Source: a virus
Strand: one strand, 5' to 3'
IMG/VR virus record: IMGVR_UViG_3300018080_000038
Location: 1 to 46,539 of that record
DNA: 46,539 bases
Part shown: in pieces, positions 37,930-46,485 of the stretch
Layout: each line of letters starts with the position of its first letter
Numbering within the stretch: the stretch's first letter is position 1
Made by a program: the position numbers and the translations under genes
The notes under the pieces: generated by a model
The model's input: the letters and a program-made list of their open reading frames with translations, nothing else
Database searches by the model: none
What the model was told of the DNA's origin: nothing

Positions 37930-38536
37930 ATGAACAACGACAGCAAGTGGAAACCGAAAAAAGACCTCACGGCCAGAAAAACCCTCCAAAGCGAAGCGCA
38001 GCCGAAGAGCGCGCTCAAAACGCGAAGCGAAGAAGCCCGGATCAGCGAACTTTTTCAAGGGCGGAAAGCCAACCAAAGCTCAGTGCGAGCAAGTAAAGGC
38101 TCTGGCATCCTGCGGGGTCAACCAACGGACGATCGCGGACTATCTCGGCGTGGGCCGGAAGACGTTCTGCACGAAGCTCGAGGAGGACGAGGGACTCAAG
38201 AGAGCGTACCGTCTCGGGCTGGCGGAAGCGAAAGAAAAGATCATGACGAAGGCGTTCGAGAAGGCGACGGAAGGCAAGGGCGATACAGTCATGCTGATCT
38301 TCCTCTCGAAGGCTCTCTGCGGTCTGAGGGAACAGGGCGAACAGGAGGACGAAGTCGCGGACAAAGCTGCCGCGATTCGCGAGGCTCTCGATCGGATGAA
38401 CTCCGGGCTGACGAAGTTTCAGGACAAGAGCGGGAACTTCAAAGATCCGGATGTTTCATCATCATCGACGAAAAAGAAGACCTCTCGAAAGAAGACGTCG
38501 AGAAAATCTTCAAAGTCCTTAAAGAGAGGGAAGTAA
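37930..38536 (+). CDS. Terminase small subunit, apparent +1 frameshift near the start
   Basis: The conserved part reads FFKGGKPTKAQCEQVKAL, then the HTH VNQRTIADYLGVGRKTF and a helical KGDTVMLIFLSKALCGLRE segment, as in small terminases that bind the pac/cos DNA. That frame is open from 37934 but has no ATG, GTG or TTG until GTG 38150, after the HTH. ATG 37930, with GGAAGG close by, is in the frame one base behind; a +1 shift, for example on A6 at 37957-37962, joins them. Either the start is read by frameshifting, or the sequence has an indel. It ends in a Ser/Lys-rich tail. Confidence 0.75.
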
Positions 38537-38776
38537 ATGCCGTTTCCTAACTTCCACGCAGCACGCGTTAAATCGCCGGGACTGTTCTCGAGGATCAAAG
38601 TCTTGAAGACACTCGGCAACGGCGTGATGATATACGGCGGACCATTAAAGCGGGACGGAGGATCGACGGCGCAGTCGTATCGATTCCCGAGAAAACGATT
38701 CACCGCTGAAGAGGCGAAGGCCTGGTTGAAGCGGAACAAGATCAAATACATTATGTTCGAAAAGGCTACGGGATGA
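38537..38776 (+). CDS. Small protein between terminase genes (79 aa)
   Basis: Not firmly recognised. It starts at the base after the small-subunit stop and overlaps the large subunit by four bases (ATGA). The C terminus RFTAEEAKAWLKRNKIKYIMF resembles a segment found in some phage head proteins that carry WL..N/H motifs. A packaging accessory role is possible because of the position between the two terminase subunits. Confidence 0.6.
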   Translation: MPFPNFHAARVKSPGLFSRIKVLKTLGNGVMIYGGPLKRDGGSTAQSYRFPRKRFTAEEAKAWLKRNKIKYIMFEKATG

Positions 38777-40173
38777 GTGCTGCCGGACTACTCGCACCCC
38801 CTCCTCCGATCGGAGGAAGAGCCAATCTGGTAAAGGCCGTTGAAGATCCTCTCTTCTTCGATCACCACGTCAAGCAGGCTCGATACGAGCTCTCGAGAAA
38901 GAGATTCAACGTCGTTCCCGCCGGTCGAAGATCCGGGAAGACGAAGGTGGCGAAGAGACGCGGGTGCAAGATGGCCATGTCGAATACCTTCTGGCCTGAC
39001 TTCCGGATCGCTTTCACGGCTCCGACGTACGGCCAGGTCAAGAGGATCTACTGGGAGGATCTGAAGAAGATGCTCCACGGCCTCTATCGAGATCGGGACA
39101 AGAGCGAGTCGGATCTGATGATAAAGCTTTTTAACGGATCGGAGGTCTGGTGTATCGGGATGGATCGTCCGGATCGATTCGAGGGACCATCCTGGAACTG
39201 GGTTTTCGCGGACGAGGTCGCGAACATGAAACCGGAAGCGATCGAGCAGCACGTGATGCCGGCTCTTTCCGAACGTCTCGGAGGCCTTGATCAGTACGGG
39301 GTTCCGGAAGGCCGGAATCATTACTACAAGACGGCTCAGTTCGCGCAGGAAGCGGAAAACGCGGACGAGTGGATGTATCATCACTGGACTTCGCTCGAGG
39401 TTATGCCGATGTATCTCGGACTTGAGCAAGCGGAACTCGAGCTCGAGAGAGCGAAGAGGCGAATGGATCCATTGACCTTTAAGCAGGAATACGAGGCGGA
39501 CTTCATTCACTTTATAGGCCGGGCATACCACGCGTTCGAAAGAGAAGTACACGCTGCGAAGCGTCTTCAGTACGATCCGAGAGCTCCTCTCCATCTCTGT
39601 TTCGACTTTAACGTCGAGCCGGGAGTCTCCGCGATTATTCAGGAACGGAGAGAACAGAGGATCGAAGGACCACGCGCAGACAAGACTTTGGTTATCGGCG
39701 AAGAGGTCATCCAGAAGAGCTCGACGACGAAACGGATCTGCGAGAAGATCTTAAAGAACTGGGGCACGCATCAGGGACAGGTCTATTGTTATGGTGACGC
39801 GACGGGCGGAGCGAGAGGATCGGCGAAGGTTCGAGGATCTGACTGGGATATCATCAAACAGATCCTCAGGCCGAAGTTTAAAGATCGTCTGAGGTTCCGG
39901 GTTCCGAGAAAGAATCCTCCGGAGCGAGTCAGAGTGAACGCGGTCAACTCGAGATTCTGTTCGGCGTCAGGATTCAGTCGTATGTACATCGATCCGGTAA
40001 ACGCTCCGGAGACGGCGACGGACTTCGATGAGACTATGGTCAAGAAAGACGGAAGCGGGGAGATCGATAAAAGCAACAGCGAACGGACGCACCTCTCAGA
40101 CAGTGTAGGTTATTACGTGGCGAAACGTCATCCGATCGATGGCGGGTACACGACGGAAAATAAACAAATTTGA
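38773..40173 (+). CDS. terL: Terminase large subunit (packaging ATPase/nuclease)
   Basis: 466 residues, a usual size. The ATPase domain shows Walker A AGRRSGKT (50-57), Walker B WVFADE (143-148) with catalytic Glu148, and AFTAPTYGQVKR as the segment after. The nuclease domain has FDFNVEP (about 275, first metal-binding Asp), CYGDATGG (about 338) and a later Asp-rich stretch. It drives DNA into the prohead and cuts the concatemer. It is downstream of the small subunit and upstream of portal. Confidence 0.95.
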   Translation: MSAAGLLAPPPPIGGRANLVKAVEDPLFFDHHVKQARYELSRKRFNVVPAGRRSGKTKVAKRRGCKMAMSNTFWPDFRIAFTAPTYGQVKRIYWEDLKKMLHGLYRDRDKSESDLMIKLFNGSEVWCIGMDRPDRFEGPSWNWVFADEVANMKPEAIEQHVMPALSERLGGLDQYGVPEGRNHYYKTAQFAQEAENADEWMYHHWTSLEVMPMYLGLEQAELELERAKRRMDPLTFKQEYEADFIHFIGRAYHAFEREVHAAKRLQYDPRAPLHLCFDFNVEPGVSAIIQERREQRIEGPRADKTLVIGEEVIQKSSTTKRICEKILKNWGTHQGQVYCYGDATGGARGSAKVRGSDWDIIKQILRPKFKDRLRFRVPRKNPPERVRVNAVNSRFCSASGFSRMYIDPVNAPETATDFDETMVKKDGSGEIDKSNSERTHLSDSVGYYVAKRHPIDGGYTTENKQI

Positions 40174-40185
40174 TGGAGAACCGAG

Positions 40186-41679
40186 ATGGCGGTTGACACA
40201 CCCAGTATACAATACAACGCTATGATGACGGCGGGATCGTGGGATCTCTGCATGGATATTCTTGGCGGGATTCTCTCTATGCGGGCTGCGGGAAAGACGT
40301 GGTTGCCGAAGGAGCCCGAGGAGAAGGAGTCGAAGTACAAAGTCAGGCTCAAGCGATCGTTCCTCAACAACGTCTATAAAGACACGATCGAGAAGTATGT
40401 CGCCAGACCGTTCTCGAGACCTGCCAGATGGGACGTCAAGGGAAACGACGAGGCGAAGGAAGCTCTCGCGCCTGTGATGGACGACATGGACGGAGAGGGA
40501 CAGCACCATCAGGCGTTCTCCAAGAGCCTTTTCCGTATGCTCCTGAAGTGGGGCGTCTGCACGAGCTTTACCGATTATCCGGAGATCGATGATCCGGACA
40601 ATGTCGACAAAGAGACCGAGAAGAACGAGAAGCTCAAACCGATCAACCGCGTTCTCGGCACACCGAAAGTAATCGGCTGGGAGACTCAGGAGCAAAGGAA
40701 CGGGACGGAGAAGATCGTCGAGATCCGGGTCAAGGAATCGTACATCGAGGATACAGATAACTGGGAGCAGGTCGCGTACGATCAGATCAGGGTTATCAGA
40801 GCCGATGGATGGGAGCTCTGGAGACGCGAGAAGAGGAAGAAGGGATCGGCCTCGTCAAAGGAGGACGAGTACAAGAAGGTGAAGAGCGGGACTTTCGTGA
40901 TGGCCGAGAAGACTCCGGAAGATCTCCCCATCGTCACGGCGTACACGGAGAAGATCGCAATGATGAGCGCGCTCCCTCCGTTCCTCGATCTTCTGTGGGC
41001 GAACCTCGAGGATTATCAGTCGAGATCCGATCAGAAGAACATCCTGAGATTCGACCGGCTCGGAATCATAATGGGCTCCGGGTTTACCGAAGAAGAGTGC
41101 AAGGCCGGGATCAAGATCGCTCCGACACAGGCCGTGATGAGCGAGAACCCGGAGGCGACTCTCTCTCGAGTTGAGACGACGGGAAAGCCGGCAGACAATG
41201 GCTGGAAGGATATCCACGATATACGCGAGAGAATGGAGGTTCTCGGGATGGCTCCGATGATCACGCGTCTGGCGAACGTCAAGGCGACGGGTATTGCAGC
41301 GAACGAGAGCAAGAGCCGGAGTCAGATCGAAAGCTGGATCGATGAAGCCAATCTCGCTATGCGGAAAATAATGCAGCTCAATCTGAAATGGATGGGATTC
41401 GACATCCCTCTCGATCAGATCGAATATAACATATATCAGGATTTCGTTTTTAACACTCAGCAGGCTCAGGAGGTCAAGGACGTTATCGAAGCGAGGAAGC
41501 TCGGAGCGATTTCGCACGAGACGTTTATCGAAGAGCTGCAGAGATACGGACGACTCTCAGACAAGGTCGATCCGGAAGTTGAGAAGCAAAGAGTTGCTGC
41601 CGAGAAGGGGAACGGCCTCTCGCTGTTTGACAGAGGAACCCCGACACCGGCGCAGGGACAAGTTGGAGCTGAGATCTAA
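40186..41679 (+). CDS. Portal protein (DUF4055 family)
   Basis: 497 residues, a typical portal length. The N terminus (WDLCMDILGGILSMRAAGKTWLP, then YKVRLKRSFLNNVYKDTI) matches DUF4055 portals, and the region IIMGSGFTEEE near 300 with TGIAANESKSRSQIESW near 370 is typical. The dodecameric ring at one capsid vertex is the DNA gate. It starts twelve bases after the terminase stop and overlaps the MuF-like gene by one base (TAATG). Confidence 0.92.
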   Translation: MAVDTPSIQYNAMMTAGSWDLCMDILGGILSMRAAGKTWLPKEPEEKESKYKVRLKRSFLNNVYKDTIEKYVARPFSRPARWDVKGNDEAKEALAPVMDDMDGEGQHHQAFSKSLFRMLLKWGVCTSFTDYPEIDDPDNVDKETEKNEKLKPINRVLGTPKVIGWETQEQRNGTEKIVEIRVKESYIEDTDNWEQVAYDQIRVIRADGWELWRREKRKKGSASSKEDEYKKVKSGTFVMAEKTPEDLPIVTAYTEKIAMMSALPPFLDLLWANLEDYQSRSDQKNILRFDRLGIIMGSGFTEEECKAGIKIAPTQAVMSENPEATLSRVETTGKPADNGWKDIHDIRERMEVLGMAPMITRLANVKATGIAANESKSRSQIESWIDEANLAMRKIMQLNLKWMGFDIPLDQIEYNIYQDFVFNTQQAQEVKDVIEARKLGAISHETFIEELQRYGRLSDKVDPEVEKQRVAAEKGNGLSLFDRGTPTPAQGQVGAEI

Positions 41680-42767
41680 TGCCCAGTGTAAATGAAGAAC
41701 TAATCGAAAGCGCGTTTCTCGCGGAGATCCGGAGATTCGGTGCGACGAACGAAGTCGTGGCCGAGATCAAACGGGTTATCCGAGAGGAGGTTCTTCCGGA
41801 CATAGCCGAGACTCTGAACCGTCTTCCGTTCGATCAGTTGACGGCTCAGGACATACGTCTGCTCGATCTTCGGAACGCGATCACGGACGCTATGGGATGG
41901 GATCGAGTCACGTCGAAGCTCGAGCAAGCGACGATCGACGCAGCGAGATCCGAACTCGACGATTCGTATCGGGAGTTCAGGAACGCTCTTCCGTTCGAAT
42001 GGGAACCGACACTGATCGCTCCGGCCCAGCTCGTAAACATCGTTATGGACAGGCCGTTCAATAACAAGATTATGCGGGAATGGTTCAGCGAGCTTCAGGC
42101 GACGTCTCAGGAGAACATATACGAGGCTTTCCGGATCGGAATGATCGAAGGGAAATCGATTCCTCAGATGACGAAAGATCTCCTGCTCCGGGAATACGGC
42201 GCGTTCACGACCGGCGGGATCTCTCGCGTGTTCGATAACGCGGAGGCCGTCGCGAGAACGGCGACGACTTATTCATCTGTTCAGACAAGGCTGGCGTTCG
42301 CGGATCAGAACAGCGACGTGATAAAGGGCGTCCAGTACGTGGCGACGCTCGATGATCGGACGACGTTCATTTGTATGTCTCTTCACGGAGACGTCTATTC
42401 GCTCGACGACGTTGGGCCGATCCCTCCCCAGCATTATAATTGCAGATCAACTCTTGCGTACGTAACGAAGAGCTGGGAGGAAATGGGGATCACCGGAGCT
42501 CGCGAGGTCGAGTTCTTCCAGAGATACAGAGTCACGGACGCGACGCGGATGGACGGAAAGATTGCGACGCCTCCGGATTTCGACGTCTGGTTAAAGGATC
42601 AGCCGGTGGGAACACAGAACACTTTACTTGGACCGGTTCGGGCTCAGATGTACCGGGACGGGAAGATCGAGAGCGTGAAGGATCTCGTCGATGCCGACGG
42701 AGCGACGAAGCTCCTCGATCAGTTCGGCGTGAACAGAGCAGGAAATCCATTAAAGGATGCAGGATGA
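41679..42767 (+). CDS. MuF-like head morphogenesis protein
   Basis: 362 residues. The C-terminal half carries the MuF hallmark: VATLDDRTTFICMSLHG (about 225-241), then PPQHYNCRSTLAYVTKSW with conserved His and Cys. The N-terminal half is helical. MuF/SPP1 gp7-type proteins bind the portal and take part in head assembly or are ejected with DNA. Placement directly after the portal gene is standard. Confidence 0.9.
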   Translation: MPSVNEELIESAFLAEIRRFGATNEVVAEIKRVIREEVLPDIAETLNRLPFDQLTAQDIRLLDLRNAITDAMGWDRVTSKLEQATIDAARSELDDSYREFRNALPFEWEPTLIAPAQLVNIVMDRPFNNKIMREWFSELQATSQENIYEAFRIGMIEGKSIPQMTKDLLLREYGAFTTGGISRVFDNAEAVARTATTYSSVQTRLAFADQNSDVIKGVQYVATLDDRTTFICMSLHGDVYSLDDVGPIPPQHYNCRSTLAYVTKSWEEMGITGAREVEFFQRYRVTDATRMDGKIATPPDFDVWLKDQPVGTQNTLLGPVRAQMYRDGKIESVKDLVDADGATKLLDQFGVNRAGNPLKDAG

Positions 42768-42904
42768 TGAAAGCGATTGCGGCTTTCTTTTTTGCCCAGA
42801 CGGGTGAGGGTTTCGTTTTCTTCCCTCACCTGTCGTTTGAATTAAAAAGTCAGGTTGTGCGAGAGGCGCACCACCGAAGAGAGTTCGGCGAGACTATTTT
42901 ATAA
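42764..42904 (+). CDS. Possible small protein (46 aa)
   Basis: ATG 42764 overlaps the MuF stop (ATGA). The 46 residues include FFFAQTGEGFVFFPHLSFEL and a basic end. There is no strong ribosome site, but the ATGA overlap allows coupled translation. A hairpin, GGTGAGGG (42803-42810) with CCCTCACC (42823-42830), lies inside it, so the stretch may instead be regulatory. Real status is uncertain. Confidence 0.4.
   Translation: MMKAIAAFFFAQTGEGFVFFPHLSFELKSQVVREAHHRREFGETIL
42803..42830 (+). terminator. Hairpin between MuF and scaffold genes
   Basis: GGTGAGGG (42803-42810) pairs perfectly with CCCTCACC (42823-42830), loop twelve bases, followed by TGTCGTTT. It may be a partial terminator or a processing signal that raises scaffold and coat mRNA relative to portal mRNA. 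The T run is too short for full termination. Confidence 0.4.
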
Positions 42905-42915
42905 AGGAGACCGAG

Positions 42916-43722
42916 ATGGTTGACGAACTTGATTTGATTGTTGATGATATCAACACTGTGGACGAGAAATACAGAGGAGCCTATCGAGAGGATGGTGGAA
43001 AGTATTTTCTCAACGGAATTGCGGTCGGCAGTTACGAGATAGCCGACACGGGAGCACTGAAAAGTGCGCTGAACAAGGAACGGAGGAGAGCGGACGACGC
43101 CGAGAAGGTCGCGAAGGGATTCGAGAAGTATTCCGACGTGGATCTCGAGGCTGCGATCGACGCTCTGGGAAGGATCGAGGAATTCGATGCGGGCAATATC
43201 GACATGGACAAGGAGATTCAGAGAAAACTGGAAGCCCAAGCCGAGCAGCTCGTTAAACAGCACAACGAGAAGTTGGAGTCTGTTAACACCAGAAGCGAGA
43301 AGCTGATGGGAAAGCTGAGAAAACTCCTCGTGGACAACGAAGCTATGAAAGCGATCGAAGCTGCAAAGGGCGACGTCGAGCTTCTTCTTCCTCACGTTTC
43401 AGGCCGTGTTAAAGTTCTCGAACAGGACGACGATTTCGGGATTCAGGTTCTGACAGAGCAGGGAGAGCCTGCCGTGGATGGCGAAGCCAATCCAATTTCC
43501 ATCGAGGCACTCGTCAAGGGAATGGTTAAGCGTTTCCCCTCTGCCTTTAAGGGAGCCGGAAGTTCCGGCGGAGGCGGTGGAGGAAAAGATGGTGCGCCCG
43601 GAAGCTCTCAGGGCGGAACCATGACCATTTCTAAAGAGGACGCCCGAGATCCTCTCAAGTACCGCGCAGCGAAGGAGCGCGCGGAGAAAGCGGGTCAAAC
43701 ACTTCAACTCGAAGAGAGCTAA
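42916..43722 (+). CDS. Capsid scaffolding protein
   Basis: 268 residues between the MuF-like and coat genes, where scaffold genes lie. Residues about 50-150 are a charged coiled-coil region (ALNKERRRADDAEKVAKGFE, then QLVKQHNEKLESVN), a shape usual for scaffolds. It has a GSSGGGGGGKDGAPG linker near 215-230 and a helical C terminus ending in AAKERAEKAGQTLQLEES that probably binds the coat protein, as in P22. AAAGGAG precedes the ATG. Confidence 0.85.
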   Translation: MVDELDLIVDDINTVDEKYRGAYREDGGKYFLNGIAVGSYEIADTGALKSALNKERRRADDAEKVAKGFEKYSDVDLEAAIDALGRIEEFDAGNIDMDKEIQRKLEAQAEQLVKQHNEKLESVNTRSEKLMGKLRKLLVDNEAMKAIEAAKGDVELLLPHVSGRVKVLEQDDDFGIQVLTEQGEPAVDGEANPISIEALVKGMVKRFPSAFKGAGSSGGGGGGKDGAPGSSQGGTMTISKEDARDPLKYRAAKERAEKAGQTLQLEES

Positions 43723-43737
43723 CAGGAGAATTGAGAT

Positions 43738-44898
43738 ATGGCAAATTCATTAGGTTATTACGTACCGGAATTTTATGCGAACGAGGCTTTGATCCAGCTG
43801 GAAAAAGCTCTCGGGATGGCCAACACCATCTATATGGGCTATGATGAAGAGCGTCGTGTCTACGGACGCGGTGAGAAGATCAACATCAAAAAGCCCTCGT
43901 CTTTCACAGCGGAAGACGCTCCCGGTTCAGCACAGGATCTCGACACCGGTCAGGTGCAGATCTCGCTGGACTACTGGAAAGAGGTCAGGTTCGCACTGAC
44001 CGATAAGGAACTCGCGCTCAGCGAGAAGAACATCATCGAACAGCACATACGGCCTGCAGCGTATGCGCTGGCGGACTTCATTGACTCTTCGCTCTGCGAT
44101 CTGTACAAAGAAGTTCCCTGGCTTTACGATCTGAACGCCACTCCGGGTTCAGTCGTGACGGACATCACTGGACCGCGCAAGGTGCTGTTCGATAACGCCG
44201 TTCCGATGAAAGATCCCGCCATGATGCATTATATGGTCGATGGCGAGATGGAAGCGAACCTCCTCGGACTGTCCGCGTTCGCGCAGTGGCAGGGCGCAGG
44301 AGCCGAAGGTGTCAGAACTCAGGTCTCAGGTGCACTCGGCCAGAGATACGGGTTCAACTTCTTCGCGAACCAGAACGTTAAGACGCACACCGGTGGTACC
44401 TGCGCGGACGCAACCGGGGCGATCGACAACGTGGCGGGTTACGCGAAGGGCGTCTCCACGATCCATATCGACGGCGTGACCGACGGTGGTGACTGGAATA
44501 TCGGCGACACTTTCGTGATCGCAGGAAACACTCAGCGGTATGCGGTAACAGCAGACGTGACCTTCACCGGCGGTGAGGGAGACGTGAGCTTCACACCTCC
44601 GCTCGCTGCAGCGGTTTCCGACGGCGATGTCGTCACCGGGACGATCGTCGCGAGCTCAACGCAGAATCTCGCTTATCACAAGAACGCGTTCGCCATGGCG
44701 TTCGGTCAGCTGCCTTTTGAGCTTCCGAACGAGCTCGGCGCGCGGGTGGTCAGCGTGACAGATCCCGTGACCAACCTCTCGATCCGTTCACGTCTGTATT
44801 ACGACGGAGACAACTCCAAGGTTGTCGTCGTTCTTGACGTGCTCTTCGGAATCAAGACGCTGGACGGGAATCTGGCGGTGAGACCGTACAAGGACTAA
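43738..44898 (+). CDS. Major capsid protein (P22 coat-like)
   Basis: 386 residues. The first 150 (NALYVPEFYANEALIQLEKA-type start, then YGRGEKINIKKPS, LDYWKEVRFALTDKE) match the P22 gp5-type coat family with its HK97 fold. An inserted beta domain (about 220-310, ADVTFTGGEGDVSFTPPLAA) corresponds to the I-domain. The C terminus contains RLYYDGDNSKVVVVLDVLFGI, a typical end. It follows the scaffold gene and precedes a terminator, as the most abundant late product would. AGGAG lies ahead of the ATG. Confidence 0.9.
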   Translation: MANSLGYYVPEFYANEALIQLEKALGMANTIYMGYDEERRVYGRGEKINIKKPSSFTAEDAPGSAQDLDTGQVQISLDYWKEVRFALTDKELALSEKNIIEQHIRPAAYALADFIDSSLCDLYKEVPWLYDLNATPGSVVTDITGPRKVLFDNAVPMKDPAMMHYMVDGEMEANLLGLSAFAQWQGAGAEGVRTQVSGALGQRYGFNFFANQNVKTHTGGTCADATGAIDNVAGYAKGVSTIHIDGVTDGGDWNIGDTFVIAGNTQRYAVTADVTFTGGEGDVSFTPPLAAAVSDGDVVTGTIVASSTQNLAYHKNAFAMAFGQLPFELPNELGARVVSVTDPVTNLSIRSRLYYDGDNSKVVVVLDVLFGIKTLDGNLAVRPYKD

Positions 44899-44906
44899 CC
44901 TTAACC

Positions 44907-44945
44907 GGGCGGGGAGAGTAGTCGCCTCCCCGCCCAACTCTTTTG
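44907..44945 (+). terminator. Terminator after the major capsid gene
   Basis: GGGCGGGGAG (44907-44916) pairs perfectly with CTCCCCGCCC (44926-44935), nine-base loop, followed by AACTCTTTT. The ten-pair GC-rich stem is strong but the T run is short, so it may be only partial, lowering expression of genes after the coat gene. Confidence 0.75.
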
Positions 44946-44959
44946 AAAGGAGGCCGACT

Positions 44960-45331
44960 ATGACTGGAACTTTTGTTGTTTGTTTGGTTCTGTTCGCACT
45001 CGCTCCTTTTTTCCTCGCGAGCCCGCAGAAGGTTCTGCCTAAATGCACCATCGTGAAGGGAAAAAAGAAGCTGAACATCAACGTGGCCGATCTCCCTCAG
45101 TGGGAGAAGGACGGTTGGAAGCGAGCAGATGATCCCGTACCTTCCGAAAGTTCCGACGACGGAGAGGATGGCGAATACACACTCGAGGAAGCGATCCAGA
45201 AGTGTAGATCTAATGCTGCACTGGAAGAAATCGTTGAGGCCAACGGCATTGACGTGGACCTCGCCGAGTTCGACAGTTTCGCGGACAAAAAAGACGCCGT
45301 TCTCGAAGCGTTGGAAGAAGCGGACGAATAA
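44960..45331 (+). CDS. Small head protein with hydrophobic N terminus and HeH/LEM-like end (123 aa)
   Basis: AAAGGAGG lies before the ATG. Residues 3-20 are hydrophobic (TFVVCLVLFALAPFFL), followed by a small domain with LNINVADLPQWEKDGWKR, a pattern seen in short proteins after coat genes. The end, ALEEIVEANGIDVDLAEF then KKDAVLEALEEA, resembles a HeH/LEM-type helical domain. The hydrophobic start is unexpected for a capsid-region protein and may be a signal or anchor; no better start exists. Confidence 0.6.
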   Translation: MTGTFVVCLVLFALAPFFLASPQKVLPKCTIVKGKKKLNINVADLPQWEKDGWKRADDPVPSESSDDGEDGEYTLEEAIQKCRSNAALEEIVEANGIDVDLAEFDSFADKKDAVLEALEEADE

Positions 45332-45334
45332 TCC

Positions 45335-45622
45335 ATGCCGGTTATGCGAGGCTGTCCAAAGTGTAAAGAGCGGAGGGCAGCCCGCATAGCTGAACTTTAT
45401 GACGAGGAGAATAAAATGAAGACAGTTGAGATCCTTACAAAGGCCGGACTCGTGAAGGTTCCGGAAGCGGAACTGAGTCACTACAAGGGACGCGGAGCAA
45501 CGATGCCGGACGGCAAAGAGATAACGCTCCCGGAGCCGAAGAAGGCGGAAGAGCCGAAGCCTGAGAAGAAGACCGAGAAGAAGGAAACGAAAAAGGAAAA
45601 ACCGAAAACTCCGAAGGAGTAA
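45335..45622 (+). CDS. Lys/Glu/Pro-rich small protein (95 aa, or 68 aa from 45416)
   Basis: Not recognised. ATG 45335 gives a Zn-like CPKC near the N terminus but has a weak ribosome site. ATG 45416 has GAGGAG six to eight bases ahead and would give 68 residues: a small domain to about residue 40 and a disordered Lys/Glu/Pro tail. The tail resembles those of other accessory proteins here. The 45335 start is kept because the upstream codons look coding and this genome leaves few gaps. Confidence 0.55.
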   Translation: MPVMRGCPKCKERRAARIAELYDEENKMKTVEILTKAGLVKVPEAELSHYKGRGATMPDGKEITLPEPKKAEEPKPEKKTEKKETKKEKPKTPKE

Positions 45623-45625
45623 ACG

Positions 45626-46153
45626 ATGGCCATACAATTTGTTTTAGAAACAGGTGCCGGACTGACGAACTCGACGACGTATGCGGATCTTGCTGAAGCT
45701 GCGCAGATCGTCGAGGATTACGGTCTGACGTGGCTCTCAGGATACACGGACGATCAGAAGAAGGTCGCCTTGAACAAGGCCACCCAGTATATCGATCAGA
45801 GATATTACGGAGCGTGGAAGGGGATCAGATCCTCTCAGGATCAGGCTCTGCTCTGGCCGAGACAGGACGTCCAAGACGACGATGGATGGTATATCGATTC
45901 AAACGTTATACCGGCGAACCTGAAGAAGGCCGTCGTCGAGGCTGCGGTGTATTACAGCAACAACGACAGTCTTTTCCCGGACACGGATAATGGCGGGACG
46001 CTCAAGAGCGAGAGGATCAAGATCGACGTTCTCGAGTTCGAGGAGGAGTATCTTGCGGGAGATTCCGGATCTGAGACGTCGAAGACGATCGGATCTCTTC
46101 TCGCAGCATATCTCAAAGGAAGAGGCTGCAACGTGGAGGTCGGAAGAGGATGA
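45626..46153 (+). CDS. Head-tail connector protein (DnaT-like family)
   Basis: 175 residues. The pattern NSTTYADLAEAAQIVEDYG, then ALNKATQYIDQRYYGAWKG and LLWPRQDVQDDDG, is that of the DnaT_2-like head-tail connector family, which forms a ring under the portal. It starts with AAGGAG upstream and overlaps the next gene by four bases. Position after coat and before head closure is standard. Confidence 0.85.
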   Translation: MAIQFVLETGAGLTNSTTYADLAEAAQIVEDYGLTWLSGYTDDQKKVALNKATQYIDQRYYGAWKGIRSSQDQALLWPRQDVQDDDGWYIDSNVIPANLKKAVVEAAVYYSNNDSLFPDTDNGGTLKSERIKIDVLEFEEEYLAGDSGSETSKTIGSLLAAYLKGRGCNVEVGRG

Positions 46154-46485
46154 GCAAATATCTCGACGAGCCGAAGTATCAGAAGAAGGTCAAGGACAAG
46201 ATCGAGGGATACGGGAGAGTTGCCCGGTTCTTCGCTGCAAACGACACCGATTATGAAGCGTGGTACATCAGTCCTCCTCGTCAGGCGAAGGCGACGGAGG
46301 CCGACAGCAATCATCCGGTTGACAGTATGATCTGTCTCGTCGCAGCTCTCGATATTCCGTTCACTCCGCAGAGAGGCCTCCGGATGCTCGATATGAAGAC
46401 GAGTATCTCATACAGGATCGTCGAGGTCGATCCGATCGACAGCGGAGATCTGACTCAGGCGTATCGTATCTGGTTGGGAAGATAA
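46150..46485 (+). CDS. Head closure / stopper protein
   Basis: 111 residues, ATGA overlap with the connector. It contains YQKKVKDKIEGYGRVARFF near the start and a beta-rich second half ending SYRIVEVDPIDSGDLTQAYRI, consistent with the small barrel stopper proteins that close the portal after packaging. Its last 23 codons including the stop are duplicated at 1-69. Assignment is mainly by position between connector and gp10-like neck gene. Confidence 0.7.
   Translation: MSKYLDEPKYQKKVKDKIEGYGRVARFFAANDTDYEAWYISPPRQAKATEADSNHPVDSMICLVAALDIPFTPQRGLRMLDMKTSISYRIVEVDPIDSGDLTQAYRIWLGR

Noticed and set aside
37921-38550. 209-codon frame across the terminase small subunit
   Set aside because: After about codon 45 it is the wrong frame over a conserved HTH and helical domain; only its first codons may serve as the start before a shift.
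40193-40212. TTGACA followed by TACAAT at the start of the portal gene
   Set aside because: Spacing is only about nine bases and the elements lie inside coding sequence, so it is not a promoter.
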